Shown here: positions 45,775-54,286 of the stretch, in pieces | Position numbering within the stretch: the first letter of the stretch is position 1 | How the letters are laid out: each line of letters opens with the position of its first letter | Assembly (NCBI RefSeq): GCF_018860915.1 | Contig: NZ_JAHKQD010000036.1 | Location: 83,943 to 147,942 of the forward strand | From: Colwellia sp. C2M11 | GTDB taxonomy: Bacteria > Pseudomonadota > Gammaproteobacteria > Enterobacterales > Alteromonadaceae | Direction of reading: 5' to 3' | DNA length: 64,000 nt | Made by a program: the position numbers and the translations under genes | Notes under the pieces: model-generated | Database searches by the model: none | Told to the model about the DNA's origin: nothing | What the model saw: only the letters and a program-made list of their open reading frames with translations

Positions 45775-47303
45775 TAAACGTCTCTGATATAGCGCTGTTG
45801 CAATTGCAGTGTTTCAAGCATTGATTGACCGAGAATTTCAATCAATGCTTGGTGAACCCCTTCTCCCATTCCTGATAAACATCCGCAAACATAAATCACA
45901 GCACCCTCTTCAACCCATTCTTTTAAAGTATGCTGCTCATGTAATAATATATCTTGTACATACTTAGGGTATTTTCTATGGGTTAACCCCCTCTGATGAG
46001 CATCCTCTGAGCTCACCTGAGAGTAAGCACAATCAAGTTTAGTTAATTGTGATTCTTGTAAGGTGAATAATTGCTGATTAATCGGTAATACAGGATTACT
46101 GTTTCGCTCCCCAAAAATCAACCAACTGTCACCTGTTTTCTTATGTTTAGAAAAAGTACGCGCTGCTAATTGTGCTTTTAATCCAGCTAAACCACTACCA
46201 GCACCAATTAGTATAATTGGCTGGCTTTGGTCAATATTATGATGTGAACTAACATCTCTAATTTGGCCTTCAATAATATGACCAATTTCACAATCATGAC
46301 TTAAAAATCCAGAGGCTAAGCCAAATGTATTTGCTGGCTCATCTTTTTCTACAAGACGCACAATAAGCTGCAATTCACCTTCTTGTGAGACAGAAGCTAT
46401 GGAATAACTCCGCTTGTGTAAATAAGGTAATTTAATAAGTAATTGATCAAGTGTATATGAACAATTTTTTGGTAATTCCCTGGTAAGCAGCCAAGATCTC
46501 AGAGGTTGCTGATGCCCTTGATGTGTTAACCAGGTATTACCATTAAACTTATTTTTAAGTAGCCAACGCTCTACAATATCTGCTGATTGATGTGGTTGTA
46601 TATCAATCAGATCACCTGCTTGCCACGTAGGAAACGGGCCAATACTTTTAAAGCTTAATTGAAATAACTTTTCATCATTACAATCTGGGTTAAGTAATAT
46701 ACGTTGGGTTAATTGCCAATATTGCAGTGACTTTATTGCTGGATTTAAGGTTAACTCATGATCTATTTTTATCCAGCTAGGTGTGATATCAGCAAGTTTT
46801 GTGGTTTGTTCGTTATAATTATCAACCGTGATAACATCACCCAATGATTGGGCGCCTGCACTTAACATGGTTTGATTTATTTGATAACCAAAAGCACAGA
46901 ATTCAGGGTATGCCCTATCACCTAAAGCGATAACAGAATACTCTAAATGGTTTAATGGATTATTTGCTAAAGCCTTGGCTAGTTTAGTAAATAAACTGCC
47001 GTTATCAGGTGCTTCACCATCCCCATAAGTACTGACCACAAACAGTATTTTTTCAATATTACATAAATGTTCAAGTGTTAATGCATTTAGGGCAATAACA
47101 CTTGAATTTTCAGATAAATTTAACGCCGTTGCACATCGCTTTGCAATTGCTTGCGCATTACCTGTTTGACTTGCATAAGTAATTAATATTGATGCGTCGG
47201 GCTCTAGCTTGCGATAAAGCCGTGCACGATGTAAACGCCACATGGCAAAACACAATGCTAGCCATGTAACACTTAAAACAACAATTAAATACAAACTCTG
47301 CAT
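45771..47303 (-). CDS. Membrane-anchored diflavin reductase (CysJ-like)
   Basis: A 510-residue protein with an N-terminal span (about 3-22). A flavodoxin domain follows (about 38-175), with the FMN loop ITYASQTGNAQAI, then STYGDGEAPDNG and ALGDRAYPEFC. The FAD domain carries KRSYSIASVS near residue 300, and the NADPH domain has ILIGAGSGLAGLKAQL and YVCGCLSGMGEGV. Electrons should pass NADPH-FAD-FMN to a membrane partner. It is the last gene of a unit holding a TonB receptor, PepSY, DUF2271 and DUF4198 proteins, so a plausible acceptor is the PepSY protein and the substrate a ferric complex. True CysJ would be soluble and next to cysI. Confidence 0.88.
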   Translation of the reverse strand: MQSLYLIVVLSVTWLALCFAMWRLHRARLYRKLEPDASILITYASQTGNAQAIAKRCATALNLSENSSVIALNALTLEHLCNIEKILFVVSTYGDGEAPDNGSLFTKLAKALANNPLNHLEYSVIALGDRAYPEFCAFGYQINQTMLSAGAQSLGDVITVDNYNEQTTKLADITPSWIKIDHELTLNPAIKSLQYWQLTQRILLNPDCNDEKLFQLSFKSIGPFPTWQAGDLIDIQPHQSADIVERWLLKNKFNGNTWLTHQGHQQPLRSWLLTRELPKNCSYTLDQLLIKLPYLHKRSYSIASVSQEGELQLIVRLVEKDEPANTFGLASGFLSHDCEIGHIIEGQIRDVSSHHNIDQSQPIILIGAGSGLAGLKAQLAARTFSKHKKTGDSWLIFGERNSNPVLPINQQLFTLQESQLTKLDCAYSQVSSEDAHQRGLTHRKYPKYVQDILLHEQHTLKEWVEEGAVIYVCGCLSGMGEGVHQALIEILGQSMLETLQLQQRYIRDVY

Positions 47304-47365
47304 AGATAAACTTCGATCGCGCTTTGGTTATAATTTAAAAAAACGTTAAATCAACAAATACTTAA

Positions 47366-48199
47366 TTACAAAGGTAACACAGCAAATGTTGCACCGTAGC
47401 TACCCGTACGCATAGTCGCAGGAGCTTTTGCTTTATCGTCTTCATATTCAGCTTCAATTAAATACATTCCTGCTTCTGGCCATGTAATGCTGACATAACC
47501 TTTAGCATCAGTAACAACATCTATTTGATTCTGGTCATTACGGTAACGGGTATCACCCTTAACAATAGCGAGTTTAACGCCAGCTGCTGGTTCACCATGA
47601 AATAAGAACTTAAACTTAGCCGCTTCGCCCACAAATAAGTCATTTGGGTGAGTAACAGGTATTAGCTCTAGGCCTGAATTAGTCGGTTCGAATACTTTAT
47701 CCGTTGGCTCACCTGAAGTAACAAATGTTTCCAAACGACGGTAGCTATCAGATACTTTTAATGAATCAGCACTTTTAGGTACTTCCGTGGCAAAATCAGC
47801 TGCATTAGCCTCTTTACCACGAGCTGGCCATCTTTTACGTTTACCTTCTTTATCTTTCCATGAAGCACGTAATCCGCCCGAAGCATAACCAATTTTATAA
47901 GTACCTTCGGTTACTAAGTTCAAATCAAACGTTGAGCGGTATTTTCCTGTATGTGCATTAACAGCCTCAATTAATTTACCTGTAGGATCTTGAACCATTA
48001 ACCCTTTCATACGTAGCGGTACATGCTCAGGTACAAATAAAGAATTTGAAACTGCCGCGTCAAATGTTACCCAAGGTGCGTCACCTGATAAATTAGTTGT
48101 GCTTGGTACGATCCACGCTCGGTGAGCATTGGCGCTAAAACTTAACCCTACTATCATACCAATCGACAATAGCGCTTTTAATGGTGTATATATTTTCAT
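47366..48199 (-). CDS. DUF4198 periplasmic protein
   Basis: A 277-residue exported protein with a signal peptide ending near FSANA, giving a mature N-terminus of HRAWIVPSTTNLSGD. The conserved N-terminal histidine just after cleavage, the beta-rich body and the C-terminal GYVSITWPEAGMYLIEAEYED fit the DUF4198 family, which often occurs beside metal-uptake genes. The exposed His at the mature N-terminus could bind metal, but this is an inference. It lies 54 bases downstream of the DUF2271 gene in the same orientation. Confidence 0.85.
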   Translation of the reverse strand: MKIYTPLKALLSIGMIVGLSFSANAHRAWIVPSTTNLSGDAPWVTFDAAVSNSLFVPEHVPLRMKGLMVQDPTGKLIEAVNAHTGKYRSTFDLNLVTEGTYKIGYASGGLRASWKDKEGKRKRWPARGKEANAADFATEVPKSADSLKVSDSYRRLETFVTSGEPTDKVFEPTNSGLELIPVTHPNDLFVGEAAKFKFLFHGEPAAGVKLAIVKGDTRYRNDQNQIDVVTDAKGYVSITWPEAGMYLIEAEYEDDKAKAPATMRTGSYGATFAVLPL

Positions 48200-48253
48200 T
48201 GTTTGCTTCCTTTAATAATTACGGTGTATTACTGTGGATTATATAAACTGACG

Positions 48254-48793
48254 TTAATTTACTTGAATAAGAACATCGCCTAACTCTGAATTACCAGAGG
48301 CTTTCAATGGATAATCACTGGCCTTTATTGGCCAAGTTAGTGGAATATTTACCACTTCTTTACCGCCAACTTCCCTAGAGGCTTCAATACGTAATTGATA
48401 ATCACCAGCCGCTAACGCTTTTAGCTCTTTCGCATTCAAATCAACCGAAATAGTGTGTTTACCCGCACCTTTAGTTGCAGAGGTTAAACCATCAAATGGT
48501 TGTTCTGCTTTTCTGCCAATACGTCTCCACCACTGACGAATATCTTTTAACCACTTTGCGCCTTCATTATCTTTCATGTCTAGGTCATACCATAAGGCGA
48601 TCTGAGTCGCTTTACGGTTGCTATCTTCTAACCATATAGCAACATAAGGTCTGTGGTATTCAGCAACATTCATACGTGGTATTTCAACTTCTATTAGCAA
48701 TTGATTACTTGCTGCATTTGAAACACCACTAAAAACAGTACTTAAAGCAAGCGTTAACAAAAGCGCTATGCTAAATAAAATATTACGATTCAT
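48254..48793 (-). CDS. DUF2271 periplasmic protein
   Basis: A 179-residue exported protein. A signal peptide ends near GVSNAAS, and the mature domain begins LLIEVEIPRMNVAEYHRPYVAIWLEDSNRKATQIALWYD, the pattern of DUF2271, with KDIRQWWRRIG and LRIEASREVGGKE further on. The family has no established biochemical role but regularly occurs with PepSY membrane proteins and TonB receptors. It lies 24 bases after the PepSY gene. Confidence 0.87.
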   Translation of the reverse strand: MNRNILFSIALLLTLALSTVFSGVSNAASNQLLIEVEIPRMNVAEYHRPYVAIWLEDSNRKATQIALWYDLDMKDNEGAKWLKDIRQWWRRIGRKAEQPFDGLTSATKGAGKHTISVDLNAKELKALAAGDYQLRIEASREVGGKEVVNIPLTWPIKASDYPLKASGNSELGDVLIQVN

Positions 48794-48817
48794 TGATTTT
48801 CCTTTTAAATACGATGA

Positions 48818-49417
48818 TTAGTGTAAACTCATTAAAATAATAATGAGTGGTAAAAGTACGCCTAACGACACCATGGGCCAAGTAGACAAACGAAATCCTG
48901 ATTGTTTATAAAGCAACCACAAGCCACTTAAACAAAAAACAATAGAAATAACAGCGAATATATCGATAAACCAACGCCAAGCTTCATTGGTATAACGTCC
49001 TTTATGTAAATCATTAAAGAAAGAAATCCAGCCTCGATCAGTACGTTCATAAATTAATTCACCACTTTCAATATCAACTGAAAGCCACGCATCTACACCA
49101 GGATTTGGCATAGCTAAATAGAACTCTCCATCACTAAGCTCACCTTGTAAGCCGCCTTTAATCGTTAAATTATGCTCACCAGCTAAATATTCACGAACAT
49201 CATTTGGTAATATATTTTGGTGTTTATCAAGAGAGCGCCAAGCTTGTAATATAGACTCTGGTAGCTCAGTCTCTATGGTGGTAATATCTGAATTCGCAGG
49301 AATATCCCCTGCGTGATTCAACGTGATTCCCGTCCATGAAAAAAACAGCATACCAATACTACAAATAGCTGCACTTATCCAATGCCACTGACGTGCGTTA
49401 CCTAATGCTATTTTCAT
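48818..49417 (-). CDS. Small PepSY-associated membrane protein
   Basis: A 199-residue inner-membrane protein. Span 1 (about 12-32, WISAAICSIGMLFFSWTGITLNH) ends in a conserved NH, a periplasmic PepSY-like domain lies at about 65-130, and spans at about 147-166 and 176-196 follow. HxxR-type histidines in FNDLHKGRYTNEAW resemble those of larger PepSY_TM proteins. Small PepSY proteins of this layout occur with DUF2271 and DUF4198 genes in iron loci. I infer that it passes electrons from the diflavin reductase to periplasmic ferric complexes. Confidence 0.85.
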   Translation of the reverse strand: MKIALGNARQWHWISAAICSIGMLFFSWTGITLNHAGDIPANSDITTIETELPESILQAWRSLDKHQNILPNDVREYLAGEHNLTIKGGLQGELSDGEFYLAMPNPGVDAWLSVDIESGELIYERTDRGWISFFNDLHKGRYTNEAWRWFIDIFAVISIVFCLSGLWLLYKQSGFRLSTWPMVSLGVLLPLIIILMSLH

Positions 49418-49481
49418 ATGCTGTACTTCACTATTTTAACTAACCTTAAAATCATATTAGCTTGGCATTATACGTATGTAT

Positions 49482-51860
49482 TTAGAAAGATGCGTTAACG
49501 CTAACCCAAAAACTACGTGCTTTATCCTTAATGTTATAATCATCTGTAAAGATAACTTCATCATCGTCATACGAATATAAGCCGTCGTTATCTAAATCAA
49601 CATAACTTGTCGTATACGACGTAAAATCTTCATCAAGTAGATTATTTACACGTAAATTAACGGTTAAGTTATCCGATATTTTATAACGAGCGCCAAGATT
49701 TATTGCGCTATAGTTTTTATAATAAAGTGGTTTATCTAAAATACTATTCCAATCTCTGTAACGATCTGAACGTATTTCAATTTGAAGGTACGTGTTCAGT
49801 TTTTCAGTAATTGACCAGTCGGTACTAATATTAGCCATATGTTCAGCAGTATTCGTTAAAGGCTGACCAGCATTTGAACCACTTTTTTGTTCACTATCTG
49901 TCCATGTGTAGTTGGCACTAACATTCCAGTCATCAGTAATTGAAACTCGACCCGCAACTTCAACACCTTGGATATCCACTTTGTCGATATTAATTTTTTG
50001 ACTGTAAGTAGTGTAACCTAATGAATCATAGGCACCTAAATTCACACAAGGACGTACATTATTAGTCGTTACACAACTTTGAATGGTATCACCTCGAGCA
50101 ATTTTATCTTCAAATTTAGTATTGAAATAAGTAATATTGAAATTATGGCCTTTATCGCTATCACTCCAATATAACGCTATTTCACTATTTACACTCGTTT
50201 CAGGTGTTAACTCTGGATTTCCGGCAAATGGCGATGTTCCTTGACCACCGAAGCCAGTTATACCGTCATAAAGATCGGTTGTTTGTGGTGTTTTAAAACC
50301 AGTACTCACACCACCTTTAATTGTCCAATTATCTGATAATGTATAAACAGAATATAAACGTGGTGACACATTACTACCAAATACATCATGATTATCGTAA
50401 CGAATACCTGCTGTGATGGTTAACGGCTCAATAATAGTCCAGTTATCTTCAATAAATAATGCATACATATCTTGTTCTTGTACACCATTAACTTGGTCAT
50501 CTTCCAGACCAAATACACCATCAAGTAGCTCGCCTTGTGTAACTTGAGTACCAATAACAAAAGTGTGGTAGCCTGCCAGGTTTTCTACAGGAATATCTAA
50601 ACGTGCATCTAAGGTATATTGACTACTTTCTAAAGGGCGTTGATTTCTTGGTAAAAATGTTTCTGCGGCTAATGCTTTTCGATCCTCTTCGGCCATACCA
50701 GCGTAATCACCAGTGGCATAAAACATTTCGCCTAACAATTCACGTTCAGATACACTTAACGGCATAGTACGGCCATTATTCTGAGTATCTACATACGCTA
50801 AAGAAACAAATGCACGACCAAAGTCAAAATCACCATTATATGTTAATGACCACCACTGGCGATCAAATTCTTGTTCAGCTGCATAGCCCGCACGTGGGTT
50901 TACTTGGCCATTTCTCTCTGCCCAAATTGATTCGATATTATCTTTAGTACCTAATGGGTAGCTAATTTCGCCACTGTCAATATCGTAAGTTGGGGTGTTG
51001 TCATATTCTTGGTGAGAGTTGTCATAATCAAAACGCACTCGATGATTTTCACCTGGTGTCAACGAGAGTGAAAATCCATATTGTTGATTCGTATTATCAA
51101 CGGTTTTACCACCACTACCAAAACCTAATGAACGGTAATGTACGTCACCATTTGAATCAGTTGCCGGTTCAAATTCTGGTGAAGAAGCTAAACGTTCATA
51201 AATACTACCGCGTAAGCTTAAGTCCAATAGGTCTTTAATTAATGGACCCATCACTGAAAAATCAGTTGTAATATCATCACCAAATTGATCGTCACTTTGC
51301 ATGCTACGCCCAAAACTTAGCGAGCCTGACCATTTTCCTTGTGATTTTTTAGTAATGATATTAATTGCGCCACCTAAAGCATCGGCACCGTAAAGGGTTG
51401 ATGCTGGACCACGAATCACTTCAACACGTTCAATAGAATCTAATGGAGGAATATGTCCAAACGCATTACCGCCAAAGTTATTAGGATAAATATCACCATG
51501 GTTATTTTGACGTTTGCCATCAACCAATATTAAGGTGTACTCACTAGTTAAACCACGCATACTAATTGAGCCTTGACCACTTTTGTCACGGCTTGTACCA
51601 ATATCAACACCTTCTTGGTACTTAACTGCATCAAGTAATGTTGTAAATGGACGAGATTGAATATCTTCTGCAGTAATAATTGAAATACTTGCTGGTGCCG
51701 CGGTAAGTTTCTGCTCAAAACCTGTTGCAGTAACAACCATGCGTTCCACTGGCTCCGCTGCTTTAGTATTTTTCGTATTATCTTCTTGTCCGTAAGCATT
51801 TGCACCACAAACCATAGCGATACATGCTGCCAAGGTTTGATACTTGAATTTATTATTCAT
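49482..51860 (-). CDS. TonB-dependent receptor, siderophore or iron-complex type
   Basis: A 792-residue outer-membrane receptor. A signal peptide (1-25) ends at GANAYGQ, and a TonB-box-like stretch ERMVVTA lies near residue 39. A plug domain follows (about 55-170), with ILVDGKRQNNHG and VEVIRGPASTLYGADALGGAINIITKKS. A 22-strand barrel runs to a terminal Phe (SVNASF). The plug resembles the FepA/CirA catecholate-type group, but the ligand is not certain. A Fur-box candidate lies at 51951-51969. It is the first gene of the five-gene leftward iron unit. Confidence 0.93.
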   Translation of the reverse strand: MNNKFKYQTLAACIAMVCGANAYGQEDNTKNTKAAEPVERMVVTATGFEQKLTAAPASISIITAEDIQSRPFTTLLDAVKYQEGVDIGTSRDKSGQGSISMRGLTSEYTLILVDGKRQNNHGDIYPNNFGGNAFGHIPPLDSIERVEVIRGPASTLYGADALGGAINIITKKSQGKWSGSLSFGRSMQSDDQFGDDITTDFSVMGPLIKDLLDLSLRGSIYERLASSPEFEPATDSNGDVHYRSLGFGSGGKTVDNTNQQYGFSLSLTPGENHRVRFDYDNSHQEYDNTPTYDIDSGEISYPLGTKDNIESIWAERNGQVNPRAGYAAEQEFDRQWWSLTYNGDFDFGRAFVSLAYVDTQNNGRTMPLSVSERELLGEMFYATGDYAGMAEEDRKALAAETFLPRNQRPLESSQYTLDARLDIPVENLAGYHTFVIGTQVTQGELLDGVFGLEDDQVNGVQEQDMYALFIEDNWTIIEPLTITAGIRYDNHDVFGSNVSPRLYSVYTLSDNWTIKGGVSTGFKTPQTTDLYDGITGFGGQGTSPFAGNPELTPETSVNSEIALYWSDSDKGHNFNITYFNTKFEDKIARGDTIQSCVTTNNVRPCVNLGAYDSLGYTTYSQKINIDKVDIQGVEVAGRVSITDDWNVSANYTWTDSEQKSGSNAGQPLTNTAEHMANISTDWSITEKLNTYLQIEIRSDRYRDWNSILDKPLYYKNYSAINLGARYKISDNLTVNLRVNNLLDEDFTSYTTSYVDLDNDGLYSYDDDEVIFTDDYNIKDKARSFWVSVNASF

Positions 51861-51950
51861 TTGAGACCCTTGTTTTATAAGTTGTGTTTTATGTTGGTAT
51901 TTTTTTATATGTTTTTATTGCGGGGCACTGTACAAAACAACAAGAGCAAT

Positions 51951-51969
51951 GTCAATGATAACTATTACC
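51951..51969 (-). promoter_or_regulatory. Fur box candidate upstream of TonB receptor
   Basis: The 19 bases starting GTCAATGATAACTATTA match 14 of 19 consensus positions by hand alignment, including the unbroken core AATGATAA. The site is 91-109 bases upstream of the receptor start, a plausible operator distance. The remainder of the gap from 51861 to the repeat at 52188 is AT-rich and shows nothing else. Confidence 0.6.
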
Positions 51970-52264
51970 ATTTACATTCACTGAATAACCTATATTACAT
52001 CTATAACTTTAATTGGAGTTAATGCCTAATTAGATTTTAAAAGTAATAAAAACACCTTAATCAACTTGGAATCATTGTGAGGTTATTTTTCTTATTTTGA
52101 GTGAGTTTTATCAAAGAATGAATAACATTTATAACACAGCTACAGAAAGCAAAGACTAAAATGACACGGTTATTTAATAATCGCATGAAATTAAAGAGTT
52201 AGAACATTTGATGAAGTATTTTGGGTAGTTTTAGGAAGGAATAAATTGAATCAAATTGTTGATA

Positions 52265-52286
52265 CGCAGTACATCTTAGTACTGCG
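52265..52286 (-). terminator. Hairpin downstream of fre fragment
   Basis: CGCAGTAC (52265-52272) and GTACTGCG (52279-52286) form a perfect 8-base stem with a 6-base loop, 28 bases past the stop of the fre fragment on the minus strand. It has no T-run after it. An identical hairpin follows the intact fre gene at 55519-55540. Confidence 0.5.
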
Positions 52287-52313
52287 CTTACAGCTAACAG
52301 GTAGTTGCGTTAT

Positions 52314-52514
52314 TTAAATAAAAGCAAATGCATCAGCATGCATATGCGCTAATAATGCACCGCGTTTAACAAAATCATCACGAATAACACCGACCATTTC
52401 AAAGCGCCCAGCAAGATAAATATCATAAGACTCTAGATTAATAATATCGTCCATAACTACTTGATGTACTAGGCCTTTTTTACCTTCCCAGCTGTCATTT
52501 TCACCAACATTTTC
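52314..52514 (-). pseudogene. fre: fre fragment (C-terminal 66 residues)
   Basis: The minus-strand frame from IENVGENDSWEGKKGLVHQ to HADAFAFI aligns without gaps to the last 66 residues of the intact flavin reductase at 55568-56281. The final 25 or so residues are almost identical. All of the FAD domain and the front of the nucleotide domain are missing. Homology stops at about 52514, where sequence of a rightward TonB receptor begins. A start codon at 52535 exists but comes from the receptor sequence read backwards. It is a remnant, not a working gene. Confidence 0.9.
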
Positions 52515-52515
52515 T

Positions 52516-54105
52516 ATCGATATTAGCGCTGACACTGATCAACATGGCTCAACACGATTCATGTTAGATGCAGGTGGCAAACTTACTGAAGAATTAGGTT
52601 ATCGTGCGGTACTGGTAAAGCAAGATGTTAAATTTGAACGTGAATACCAAAATGGTGAAGAACGTGAACGTGACCGTTTTCTTGGGTCATTAGTACTTGA
52701 TTACGCTGTCACTGATAACTTATCAGTAAATGTATATTACGACCAAACTGATGACAAAGCTGGTTTAGATACTGGCGCTTGGTTAGACAGTAATGGCGAT
52801 TTAATTGGTGCTGAAAAAACTATTTATGATTTTTCATGGGCATTTACGGATATTACTGTAAACAATATTGGGGGAAAGGTTACTTACTTCTTCACTCCTC
52901 AATGGTCGATAAAAGCTGGCTATAATGAGCAAACCTTTGAACGTCAACGTTTTGAGTCAACACCAATAAAACCGGATGATTATGTTGTAGGCGATAGTTA
53001 TGAATCAAGACCTTATGATAGATTTGATGATTGGCAGTTTAAAACCGCTTTTGTTGATCTAACGGGTGAGTTTTCTATTGGCTCTACTGATCATCAAATA
53101 TTAGTTGGTATGAATAAGCTTGATTATTATTATGATCAACTTCGTGTAGCGGTAGATTCTCCTTACGTTGGTTATGCTGATTATATTATAGGCCAAGCAG
53201 AGCCTATGATACCCGACGTAAGCTATAAGACAGATGATACCTTATCTGTTACCGAATATGATTATTACGGTTTTTACTTCCAAGATTTAGTAACACTTAA
53301 TGAACATTGGCAAGTGACTTTTGGTGGTCGTTTTGATCAACAGAGAAGTGAAGGCGCTGACAGTGACTCATTTGTTCCTAAGTTTGGTGTTTTATATCAT
53401 CCAATTGCCGATGCAACTGTATATGTGAATTATTCTGAAGGTTTTGAGCCAGCGTCTAGTGAGACTCTTGATAATGAAGACGATTTAAACCACGGCATGA
53501 AACTTGATGCTGTGACATCAGAGCAAATCGAATTAGGAGGTAAGTGGCAAATATCTGAGCGCCTACTTGTTGAAAGCGCTATCTTTGATATTAAAAAACG
53601 TGGAGCTTCAATTACTGAAACAATTACTGGTAACCCTGATTATAACTCGATAACCACTCAAGCTGGCTTGCAACGTCACAAAGGTATTGAGTTATCAGCA
53701 CAAGGTGCGGTTACAGACACATTATTCGTAATGGCCTCAACCATGTACCTTGATGCTGAATATGAAAAAGACGATAACTACGAAGGTAAAGCTCCTGTTG
53801 ACGCGCCTAAGTGGTCTGCAAGTTTATGGTCTCGTTATGAGTTGACTGAGTCATTAGCACTAAATGGTGGTATTTTCTTCCAAGGTAAGCGCTTTGCTGA
53901 CAGCGATAATGAAGTAGAAAAAGATGCTTATACGCGTCTTGATGTAGGTGCAACTTACAGTACTAAGGTATCAGATGTTGGTTTAGACTTCCGTTTTAAC
54001 ATTGAAAACTTACTGGATACTGACTACCTTGCTGGTGGTGGCGTAAGCTCTGTTACCGTGGGCGATGGCAGAACCGCACGCTTTGAAGTTAAAGCCTCTT
54101 TTTAA
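52516..54105 (+). pseudogene. TonB-dependent receptor lacking signal peptide and plug
   Basis: An open frame of about 530 codons begins abruptly at the junction with the fre fragment (DISADTDQHGSTRFMLDAGG from 52519); the first ATG in it is at 52561. The rest is a full siderophore-receptor barrel of the FhuA/FoxA-like type: LSVNVYYDQTDDKAGLDTG, VNYSEGFEPASSE, VTSEQIELGGKW, then RFNIENLLDTDYLAGGG and terminal KASF. The missing part, about 200 residues, is the signal peptide, TonB box and plug. Without these it could not be exported or gated, so it is probably inactive. The barrel frame has no stops or frameshifts, so the truncation looks recent. Confidence 0.9.
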
Positions 54106-54127
54106 ACCTTTTTAACTTTGTTTAAAT

Positions 54128-54185
54128 AACCTGAAAGCTTGATCTATAAGTAACACAATAACACTTATTTTCTAGCTTTCAGGTT
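54128..54185. terminator. Long nested hairpin after the receptor remnant
   Basis: The outer arms AACCTGAAAGCT (54128-54139) and AGCTTTCAGGTT (54174-54185) are perfect over 12 bases. Inside them ATAAGT (54146-54151) pairs with ACTTAT (54163-54168). It lies 23 bases past the receptor stop and between convergent genes, with no clear T-run. It is probably the original terminator of the receptor gene. Confidence 0.65.
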
Positions 54186-54286
54186 ACCATTCAAATGATG
54201 GCACGCTACAGATTTCACTATTCAATTATCTTATTATAATGCTCTGTAACCCAATTAAATACATTGATGTATTGAAACCATAAAAA

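Larger units (their letters stand above)
52188..52514. repeat. Direct repeat copy 1 (3' end of fre plus flank)
   Basis: These 327 bases match 55442-55768 in the same orientation at a constant offset of 3254 with no gaps. Bases 52209-52355 are identical to copy 2 over 147 positions, covering non-coding flank and the last codons of fre. From 52356 to 52514 I count about 28 mismatches in 159 positions. It contains the hairpin CGCAGTAC/GTACTGCG (52265-52286). Confidence 0.95.

Noticed and set aside
51786..52022. Rightward frame of 78 codons opposite the TonB receptor start
   Set aside because: It covers the receptor signal peptide in antisense and the Fur-box region, with a low-complexity translation.
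52314..52535. Frame of 73 codons as a small gene
   Set aside because: Its body is the tail of fre, and its start codon comes from the truncated receptor read in reverse.
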